The position numbers and the translations under genes are program-made. Below, one piece after another: positions 57,488-64,000 of a stretch of DNA of 64,000 nucleotides. The notes beneath the pieces were generated by a model, which was not told the DNA's origin, made no database searches, and worked only from the letters and a program-made list of their open reading frames with translations. This DNA comes from Pedobacter foliorum (lineage in GTDB: Bacteria; Bacteroidota; Bacteroidia; Sphingobacteriales; Sphingobacteriaceae): contig NZ_JABSNU010000007.1 in the NCBI RefSeq assembly GCF_013266735.1, forward strand, positions 62,001 to 126,000, read 5' to 3'. How positions within the stretch are numbered: the stretch's first letter is position 1; each line of letters opens with the position of its first letter.

Positions 57488-57913
57488 ATGATTATTAAAA
57501 ACAAGAAGCTTATTGCTGCTATCGCCCTGATTTCAGGTATAGGAATAGCTGTTTTTAGCGCCGCTGAATTTTGTAATTATACAGCTGTTGCTGTGACAGG
57601 CATAAAAACGACAGGTCGTATAACAGGCTATAAAAGAACGAGCGGAGCAGGTAAAACACATCCTGCATTTTCATTTATATTACCAAATGGGGATACCATA
57701 AATGGGATAAGCAAAACCATGTCATTTAGAATAGTAAGGAAAAGCTATAGTCTGGCTGAGGACATTAAGGTGAGCTATAATAGCGATGATCCATCTGGGG
57801 CTGTTATATTAAGCTGGCGCGAATGGCCGGGCAGTCTATTCGTAATGCTATTTGGTTTATTACTTGTTCTTATTGGCTGGCAAATGCTCTATGTTAAAAA
57901 CCAAACAATATAA
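57488..57913 (+). CDS. DUF3592-like membrane protein
   Basis: A 141-residue protein with a hydrophobic helix at each end (about 8-28, LIAAIALISGIGIAVFSAAEF, and 117-135, LFVMLFGLLLVLIGWQML). Between them is a small beta domain with GRITGYKRTSGAGKTHPAFSFILPNGDTINGIS and VSYNSDDPSGAVI, the usual DUF3592 pattern. Function of the family is unknown. It lies inside the envelope operon, 18 bp after the collagen-like gene and 11 bp before the next. Confidence 0.8.
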   Translation: MIIKNKKLIAAIALISGIGIAVFSAAEFCNYTAVAVTGIKTTGRITGYKRTSGAGKTHPAFSFILPNGDTINGISKTMSFRIVRKSYSLAEDIKVSYNSDDPSGAVILSWREWPGSLFVMLFGLLLVLIGWQMLYVKNQTI

Positions 57914-57924
57914 ACAAACCTAAG

Positions 57925-58821
57925 ATGAGAAGTTTTTTATTTGTCTTGCTTATACTTTGCTATGGTAATACACCTTTCAGAAAACAAAGGAATTGGGCAG
58001 GAACCATGGTCTTTACCTTTAAGCTTCCTCCTCCATTATCGGGAAACAGATTTATTAAAGCTAATGTCCTATATAAAGGTAAATTGCTTTCACCCAAATC
58101 CCGCTTAATAGGCGGGATGAAAACAAACATTCAGTCTTCATTTTCTTATAGCTCAGGACTGACTCAAAAAGTTGGCAAAGTACAGATTCCGGTATCCATT
58201 CCACCCAATGTATACGCCTGGTTATGTGACGATGATATGCTGACCGAAATGGTACTATACCCAGAAAGGTATAAAATACAAATCACCAACACAGCTAACT
58301 CATCTGATTTTTTGTACGAGCTCCCTGTTTCATTTGATTTCATTGCTGACAATGCCCTTAATCTAGCTTTTCTTCAAAATCAACCTTTAAAACAACGAAT
58401 TTTATTGTTGCTCCAAAAAACCTGGATGTTGTCCTTATCACTTAAAGATAGCGGCAAGAAAAACAAACCGGCAGTTACAGATACCAATTTATATTATAGG
58501 TTGCAAAAAAATGATATCCCGGCAGGTTTAAAAATGAAACCGTACAGCAACCTTTACAACGACAGATCAAGAGCCGGGCAGCAGTTTGTAATCACTAAAG
58601 CATATTTGTACAAGGGTAAGATTTTTATCAACAGGATGTTAAAGAATAGCCATTTACTACCAAGAACCGATGATTGTAAGGGAAATTTTATGGGACTAGA
58701 TGGAGAAATATGCGCTTCAGAGGGCTGCATTACAGGTTACGGTGCAGGTAAATGTGCAGGGATGTTTTTACCAGGTAGTAATGTAAAAGAATTGGAAATC
58801 ACAGTTGTAATAGATCCGTAA
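57925..58821 (+). CDS. Protein of unknown function with possible signal peptide (298 aa)
   Basis: A 298-residue protein. The first 14 residues (MRSFLFVLLILCYG) look like a short export signal. The middle is beta-rich and contains KVQIPVSIPPNVYAWLCDDDMLTEMVLYPERYKIQITNTANS. Near the C-terminus is a Cys-rich patch (TDDCKGNFMGLDGEICASEGCITGYGAGKCAGMFLPG), which could hold disulfides or a metal. No family is recognised. It is the seventh gene of the envelope operon and the last before the sensor kinase, starting 11 bp after the DUF3592-like gene. Confidence 0.75.
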   Translation: MRSFLFVLLILCYGNTPFRKQRNWAGTMVFTFKLPPPLSGNRFIKANVLYKGKLLSPKSRLIGGMKTNIQSSFSYSSGLTQKVGKVQIPVSIPPNVYAWLCDDDMLTEMVLYPERYKIQITNTANSSDFLYELPVSFDFIADNALNLAFLQNQPLKQRILLLLQKTWMLSLSLKDSGKKNKPAVTDTNLYYRLQKNDIPAGLKMKPYSNLYNDRSRAGQQFVITKAYLYKGKIFINRMLKNSHLLPRTDDCKGNFMGLDGEICASEGCITGYGAGKCAGMFLPGSNVKELEITVVIDP

Positions 58822-58849
58822 AAGGTTTTGTATATTGCTATATATAAAC

Positions 58850-61786
58850 ATGAACCTTACCAAGCGCATTTTACTTTTACTAGTTTGCAACTGCCTGTGT
58901 TTTAATTCTATTTTATTCGCCCAAAATAAATTCACGGCTGATCTGTACAATGCGGAGCTTGGCTTACCCTCAAACCATATCGAGGCATGTACCATGGATA
59001 GTACAGGTTTTTTATGGGTAGCGACAAAACGGGGCATATGCCGTTATGATGGTTATAATTTTCAGTCATATCCCACGGTTAGCGGTAACATCCTGAGTCT
59101 TTTTAATGTTGGAAATAAAAAGTTTGTTTATTATACAAATACTGGTGGATTGGCAGAATTCGACCCTTATCACAAATTGAAAGGTACAATAGCATCTACT
59201 CAATTCAAGGATAGCGATCCCTCGAATGACCACTATAACAATATTTTTGTGGATGATGCAGGACGGATATGGTGCTGCGATTTTTCTCATATTAAATTTT
59301 ACAACGGCAAACCAAGGAAGTTTAAAAGTTTCGCACTTATTAACTATGACAGCCCTACAGACAGGCTTGCCACTTTTACGCAGTTCAGAAAAGGGCAGAT
59401 ATGGGTAGCCAGCCTATTTGGTCTCTATACATGGAATGAGCAGACGAACAAATTAAGTGTTAGTAAAGATACGCTGCTTAGTAAATTAAACTGCTCAACA
59501 TCTGCCAGAATTGGTAGCGACTCACTTTTAATTGCAGCAAAAGGCAATTTAATACTTGTTCAGCCATCTTCACAAACCATCTTATCAAAGACAAACATAG
59601 GATTTAATGATGCTGTAATCTCCATAACCACTACGCTTATAAGTGGTAAAAAATGCATTTTAATAGCATCCAGAGATAAAGTGTATACTTTAAGTATGTC
59701 ATCTGGCCAATTGACTGAAATATTCACTGTAGGCCCTAATGGGGGAATGATCAACAGTCTTTTCTGCTCAGGACAGGATGATTTCATCTGGATAAGCAGT
59801 ACTCAGGGGTTAATAAAACTTACCCCATCATCTAATGCCGTGAAAAATATAATGGTGACACCACTTCTGAGCAGGCCTGGTGAAAACGCGGTTACGCAAG
59901 TGATAAAATACAGGACCGGCTATTTTGTGAATACATCTATTGGTGAGTGCTATTTTACTTATCTGGATGGTTATTGGGAAAAACTACCTATCCCATCACA
60001 CGTTAATCATATCGCCCTGGCTGATGATAAATTGATCGCAGGGACATCAAATGGACTTTTTACCTACAATGGAAGTTATGTAAGCAAAGTGGGTAGTTTA
60101 TCGGCAATTCAAAATCTTTTTATAAAAAAGGTATTGGTTACAGAAAAACACATCTGGCTGTTAACTAAGAATAAACCATTGGTGTTAGACAAAACAAGCT
60201 ATTCTATAGCCAGTGATCTACTCATAAGAGATAGCCCAATTTTTATTCAAGAGAACTTATGGAAAGACATTCATTCAGATGTGGCAGGAACTGTATACCT
60301 GGCGGGATGGATGAGAAGCGGTTATGGTTTGGCCGTTTATGATAAAAAAGCACAGACTTTCATTCCCATTTCCGCGCGTACAAAAGAACAAGGCCTTTTC
60401 ATTGGTGATTACTACAACCGTATTGCCGATTCAAAGAATTTCCATCTGTTGTTTTCTGGTTATGGTGGTTTTAATACTGTAAATGAAAAAGGTATAGTAA
60501 CACAAATGATATCTGCTGATCATTATAATTTAGCCAATGACCATGTAGAAGGAATAGCTGAAATGCCCAACGGCAGCATTTGGTTTGGTACCGAAGAAGG
60601 GATACAGGTTTGGAGTCCCAAAACAAATCAACTGACTCTGGTTACTTCGCTAAATGGTCTGCCTTCCAATAACGTTACTTACGGTTTTGATGTATTAAAT
60701 GATAACACGATTGCTATTGGTTCTAATAAAGTAATCAGCCTTTTAAATACGGATAAAATATTAACAAGCAGTCTGAAAAATAAGCTGGTGCTTTCATCAC
60801 TACAGGTAAATGGCGAAAATCGGAAAATTGTTGCCAACCAAATCGCCATAAATCCGAATGAACGTAACCTGCAAATGTCGTTCTCAACCCTTAACTTTTG
60901 CAATGCAGGTAAAATAGAATACCAATACAGTATAAATGGAGGAAAATGGCTAACGCTAGGACACAGCCCAGTTTTAGTTTTCTCTAATTTTAAGCCAGGA
61001 GATTATGCGATTAAAGTGAGGGTCTCTGATAATCAGGATCAATGGCAACCAAAACAATTACAGTTTAATTTGGTCGCATTACCTGCTTTTCACGAAACCA
61101 TATGGTTCATCATTGTGGTTATATTTATTATTGTCATAATTATTTGGTTGCTTTTTTCTTTCCGACTTAGGCAATTGAAAAAGCTTAGTGCATTCCGTTC
61201 GTCCGTTTCACAGGACCTGCATGATGATGTGGGTGCAACATTGAGCAGTATAAATATCCTTTCGGCAATGCTTGCTGAACAAACCAAACTGCCTGAAAAG
61301 TCTTCCTTATACCTCCAGAGAATTAATACGGATGTTCAGCAACTACAGTTAAAGCTTGATGAAATTATTTGGAGCTTAAAAAAAGAAGATAATTCATTGC
61401 ACCAGATATTTACCAAACTTGTGAATTATGGATATGCCATTCTTGATGCGAAAAATATTGTTTTTGAGCATCGTATTGACGGTGTTCAGAAAGATTACTT
61501 TTTGCCCTACAAAATTAACCGTAACTTATACCTACTGGTAAAAGAGGCACTAAATAATATTGCCAAACACAGTACTGCAACAAGAGCATCGTTTACCATC
61601 AGCCTTGATAAAAACAGGATATCAATTATTGTAACTGACAATGGCAAGGGAATAGCCGAAGACAAGACTTATAAACGTAACGGTATTAGCGGGATGAAGG
61701 AACGCGCTTCAGAAATAGGCGCTGTCATGTCAATCAGTACGGTCGAAAATAAGGGGACGGAAATTAGAGTTCAAAAAAAAATGTAA
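58850..61786 (+). CDS. Two-component-propeller sensor histidine kinase (Reg_prop/Y_Y_Y)
   Basis: A 978-residue membrane kinase. Signal peptide, then a periplasmic beta-propeller of Reg_prop repeats (LGLPSNHIEACTMDSTGFLWVATKRGICRYDGYNF at about 35-70; similar IWFGTEEGIQVWSPKTN near 575). A Y_Y_Y domain (LQMSFSTLNFCNAGKIEYQYSINGGKWLTLG) is at about 670-740, with a transmembrane helix at about 748-768. The HisKA_3 phosphoacceptor is SVSQDLHDDVGATLSS with His near 790, followed by a HATPase (LLVKEALNNIAKHS, DNGKGIAE, GISGMKERA). It senses a periplasmic ligand and pairs with the next gene 1 bp downstream. ATG 58850 is used rather than the in-frame TTG at 58835. Confidence 0.94.
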   Translation: MNLTKRILLLLVCNCLCFNSILFAQNKFTADLYNAELGLPSNHIEACTMDSTGFLWVATKRGICRYDGYNFQSYPTVSGNILSLFNVGNKKFVYYTNTGGLAEFDPYHKLKGTIASTQFKDSDPSNDHYNNIFVDDAGRIWCCDFSHIKFYNGKPRKFKSFALINYDSPTDRLATFTQFRKGQIWVASLFGLYTWNEQTNKLSVSKDTLLSKLNCSTSARIGSDSLLIAAKGNLILVQPSSQTILSKTNIGFNDAVISITTTLISGKKCILIASRDKVYTLSMSSGQLTEIFTVGPNGGMINSLFCSGQDDFIWISSTQGLIKLTPSSNAVKNIMVTPLLSRPGENAVTQVIKYRTGYFVNTSIGECYFTYLDGYWEKLPIPSHVNHIALADDKLIAGTSNGLFTYNGSYVSKVGSLSAIQNLFIKKVLVTEKHIWLLTKNKPLVLDKTSYSIASDLLIRDSPIFIQENLWKDIHSDVAGTVYLAGWMRSGYGLAVYDKKAQTFIPISARTKEQGLFIGDYYNRIADSKNFHLLFSGYGGFNTVNEKGIVTQMISADHYNLANDHVEGIAEMPNGSIWFGTEEGIQVWSPKTNQLTLVTSLNGLPSNNVTYGFDVLNDNTIAIGSNKVISLLNTDKILTSSLKNKLVLSSLQVNGENRKIVANQIAINPNERNLQMSFSTLNFCNAGKIEYQYSINGGKWLTLGHSPVLVFSNFKPGDYAIKVRVSDNQDQWQPKQLQFNLVALPAFHETIWFIIVVIFIIVIIIWLLFSFRLRQLKKLSAFRSSVSQDLHDDVGATLSSINILSAMLAEQTKLPEKSSLYLQRINTDVQQLQLKLDEIIWSLKKEDNSLHQIFTKLVNYGYAILDAKNIVFEHRIDGVQKDYFLPYKINRNLYLLVKEALNNIAKHSTATRASFTISLDKNRISIIVTDNGKGIAEDKTYKRNGISGMKERASEIGAVMSISTVENKGTEIRVQKKM

Positions 61787-61787
61787 T

Positions 61788-62420
61788 ATGATAAAGGTAT
61801 TGGTGTACGAGGATAACAACAGTTTAAGACAAACACTGCAGCTTTTAATCGCTCAGGATGACAGCCTGTGGCTTGTTGGTGCCCATAGCAATTGTAATAG
61901 CATTAAAATCAATATTGAAGATGGGATAAAACCAGATGTTATCCTGATGGATATTGATATGCCTGGTATTGGAGGTATAGAAGGGGTGAAAATAGCGAAA
62001 TCGATTATTCCTGATGTACAAGTAATTATCTTCACCGTATACGAGGATGATGAAAAATTATTCAGGTGTTTGATGGCAGGAGCAAATGGCTACTTACTGA
62101 AAAAGAACAGTGCCTCACAAATTGTTGCCGCGATAAAGGATGTGTATGGTGGCGGGGTGCCTATGAACCCAGAAATTGCCCGTAAGGTAATGCGGCTTTT
62201 CAAAGAAGAAAAAGCTACCATTACCCATAACCTGAGCGATCGTGAAGTGGAATTGCTCGCTATGTTGTCACAAGGTTTACCATATAAGATAATTGCTATC
62301 CAAACAGGAATCTCTGTTGAAACTGTAAAAACACATCTTAAAAACATCTATCAAAAAATGCATGTAGCAAATGGTACAGAGGCTGTTGGGAAAGGTTTAC
62401 GGATGAGAATCATAAGGTAA
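61788..62420 (+). CDS. NarL/FixJ-family response regulator
   Basis: A 210-residue regulator. The receiver has acidic Glu8-Asp9, phosphoacceptor Asp55 in DVILMDIDMPGIGGIEG, and the conserved Lys in GYLLKKNSASQI near 104. The LuxR-type output domain LSDREVELLAMLSQGLPYKIIAIQTGISVETVKTHLKNIYQKM lies at about 150-192. It is the last gene of the nine-gene operon, immediately after its kinase, and is the likely autoregulator of that operon; it might also act on the SusC-type gene downstream (inference). Confidence 0.95.
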   Translation: MIKVLVYEDNNSLRQTLQLLIAQDDSLWLVGAHSNCNSIKINIEDGIKPDVILMDIDMPGIGGIEGVKIAKSIIPDVQVIIFTVYEDDEKLFRCLMAGANGYLLKKNSASQIVAAIKDVYGGGVPMNPEIARKVMRLFKEEKATITHNLSDREVELLAMLSQGLPYKIIAIQTGISVETVKTHLKNIYQKMHVANGTEAVGKGLRMRIIR

Positions 62421-63193
62421 AATTTTATCAAATCTTATGGTAGTGGATGATACTTTGGTAGATAAATTACTGCGAAACCCATAATACTTCTTGATTTTAC
62501 TACAATGAAAATCAAATTACTGCATTTTATGGATTTAGGATCAAGGATGCTGCTTACTTTTCTTTACTAAGATTTATGTATTATCTATCGAGCTATTTTT
62601 AGTATTCGAGAGATAAGGAGAGGGTGTTTGGGTGCATTTTTCATCGATTTCTTCTGTTTTATCATCAAGATGAATATGGTAGCTGTAAAAAAATGACACA
62701 AACAACAAAATAATAAGATATATTTCATTAAAAACTAAGTAAAATAACAATTATTGAGAATATTTATACTAAATAACTCTAAATAGAAGGGTATTTTAGT
62801 TTATTTAATAAATAAATTAAAATATAATACCCATTAATTTAAATTTATACTACTTTAGTCTCAATAAATCATTAAAATATTAGCAGGTACGACTTGAGTC
62901 ACCTGATTCTAATCTCTGTTAATTAATAACCAAGCTTTTTTTGTTCATTTTTCCGAATACCGAGAAAATTTAATCAAAAAGCTAAAACGATTTACCTAAA
63001 AACATATTGAAACCTAGAGAGAAATAAAAAAACAACTGATCATAAACAACTAAAACAATTTAGCCTATGGAATAACCTAACATTTAAGATTAAATCAACT
63101 AAAAGAAACTTCAATGTTTCAAAACCAAACCAATCAATCTGAAACTCCTAGACTTCTGCACTGAAAGCAGGAGCAGGTCTTAATTCAAAATTC
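62421..63193. other. Long A+T-rich intergenic region upstream of the SusC-type gene
   Basis: 773 bp without a credible gene on either strand. It is strongly A+T-rich, especially 62700-62850. TACTTTAG near 62850 is one base from the -7 consensus, but no -33 partner is clear. It probably carries the promoter and a long leader of the SusC-type gene. I see no tRNA, terminator or repeat. Confidence 0.6.
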
Positions 63194-64000
63194 ATGAATG
63201 CAATTTTATATAAGAATAAAATACTGGGTATCCTATTGCTATTGCAGATAGCAATAGGGACTACATTTAGTGGCTATGCCCAATCCACCACCACAATCCA
63301 AATTAACGGAATCGTTAAAGATGCAACTGACAATCAGCCATTACCTGGGGTTTCCGTAGTGAATAAGCTTACCAACAAGGGAGGTTCAACTGACAATAAA
63401 GGAAGTTACTCGATCAATATACCTGTTGGAGCTACAATAGTGTTTCGTATGCTTGGCTATAAGGCAAAAGAAATTGTTGTAAAGTCGGGCGATACCGATA
63501 TCGAAATCCATCTGGAATCTGATCAAACGACATTAAATGATGTAGTTGTAATCGGTTACCAAAAAGTTTCCAGAAGAAAGGCGAGTGCTGCCATTACCTC
63601 AGTAGATCCTAAATCTATTGCAGATGTTCCGGCACCATCCCTGAGTACATTATTACAGGGGCGTGTTGCGGGATTAAATGTACAAAACTTCTCAGGTGAA
63701 CCCGGCGTAAGAAGTACAGTTGTATTACGCGGAAATACTGCCGTGAGCAGGAACATTGACAATAATCCCAATTCTGCTTCTGGTAAAGCCAGTTTGGCAA
63801 GAGCAATTAGCGGACCGCTGTATGTAGTGGATAATGTAATGCAGAGCACAGAAGATATTGCTGCCTTAAATTTTGGGGGTGGTACTGGTACAGATGTCTT
63901 AGCAGGCATCCCTATTAGTGATATTGAGAACATCGATATCTTAAAAGATGCATCAGCTGCAGCGGTCTATGGATCCCGTGGGGCCAATGGCGTTATCCTC
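63194..64000 (+). CDS. SusC/RagA-family TonB-linked outer-membrane protein (5' part only)
   Basis: The first 269 codons of a receptor that continues beyond the window. Signal peptide ends near GYAQ (about residue 30). A carboxypeptidase-regulatory-like domain follows (GIVKDATDNQPLPGVSVVNKLTNKGGSTDNKGSYSINIP at about 38-76), then the TonB-box-type LNDVVVIGYQKVSRRKASAAITSV near 113-136 and the plug (LSTLLQGRVAGLNVQNFSGEPGVRSTVVLRG; ILKDASAAAVYGSRGANGVIL), the SusC hallmark. It has no STN domain. A SusD gene would be expected after it. It should import an oligosaccharide or similar ligand through the outer membrane; no substrate can be assigned. Confidence 0.95.
   Translation, partial: MNAILYKNKILGILLLLQIAIGTTFSGYAQSTTTIQINGIVKDATDNQPLPGVSVVNKLTNKGGSTDNKGSYSINIPVGATIVFRMLGYKAKEIVVKSGDTDIEIHLESDQTTLNDVVVIGYQKVSRRKASAAITSVDPKSIADVPAPSLSTLLQGRVAGLNVQNFSGEPGVRSTVVLRGNTAVSRNIDNNPNSASGKASLARAISGPLYVVDNVMQSTEDIAALNFGGGTGTDVLAGIPISDIENIDILKDASAAAVYGSRGANGVIL

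Noticed and set aside
63556..63933. 125-codon frame antisense to the SusC-type gene
   Set aside because: The plus strand carries a continuous SusC carboxypeptidase-like and plug domain; the antisense frame has no family pattern.
1..64000. CRISPR arrays, tRNA or rRNA genes, insertion sequences
   Set aside because: Read for on both strands; no regular spacer-repeat array, cloverleaf-like sequence, rRNA segment or transposase frame was found. A computed search (tRNAscan, Infernal) would be decisive.

Overview
The window reads as chromosomal DNA of a Sphingobacteriaceae-type Bacteroidota (Pedobacter-like). The evidence is protein-level: a SusC/RagA-type TonB-linked receptor, an ECF sigma/FecR/STN-receptor module, a GH92 mannosidase, sensor kinases with NarL-type regulators, and a thioester alpha-2-macroglobulin next to PBP1C. 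At DNA level there is no obvious Shine-Dalgarno usage, and promoter -7 elements of the TAnnTTTG type recur. No rRNA, tRNA, CRISPR array, transposase or phage gene was seen. Genus assignment is inference.

Layout. 1-29683 is mostly housekeeping: an MDR oxidoreductase, a fatty acid hydroxylase-type protein and a lysoplasmalogenase-like protein; pbpC plus a 1859-residue alpha-2-macroglobulin; topA; glutathione peroxidase; a 5'-nucleotidase split over two overlapping genes; mnmA; an ArsR/SRPBCC operon with two operator-like palindromes; GH92; uridine phosphorylase, yigZ, a DMT exporter, ribD, prmC, xerD, aroQ and an M28 peptidase.

30064-36110 is an ECF sigma - FecR - TonB receptor - purple acid phosphatase set, which looks like a surface-signalling system for capturing a phosphorylated substrate. 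36305-44941 holds four secreted or envelope proteins of largely unknown function (OmpA-type, two orphans, a TPR/coiled-coil protein) on the minus strand, divergent from a TPR histidine kinase and its response regulator. 45160-49654 is BlaI - M56 peptidase - MacB-like permease - small exported protein, preceded by a 40-bp near-perfect palindrome. 49672-52244 has an AraC regulator divergent from hxlB-hxlA, the two formaldehyde-fixing enzymes of the ribulose monophosphate pathway.

52566-62420 is the most unusual block: nine closely spaced plus-strand genes, seven of them small or medium exported or envelope proteins (LGFP-repeat, collagen-like lipoprotein, DUF3592-like, four orphans), ending with a two-component-propeller histidine kinase and a NarL-type regulator. 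It looks like one self-regulated envelope operon and is the best candidate here for an undescribed system. After an A+T-rich 773-bp gap, a SusC-type receptor starts and runs off the window end.

Intergenic DNA carries copies of a dispersed palindromic repeat (5437-5536, 22350-22432, half copy 29698-29717), a separate 89-nt imperfect palindrome (18303-18391) and several good hairpin terminators.
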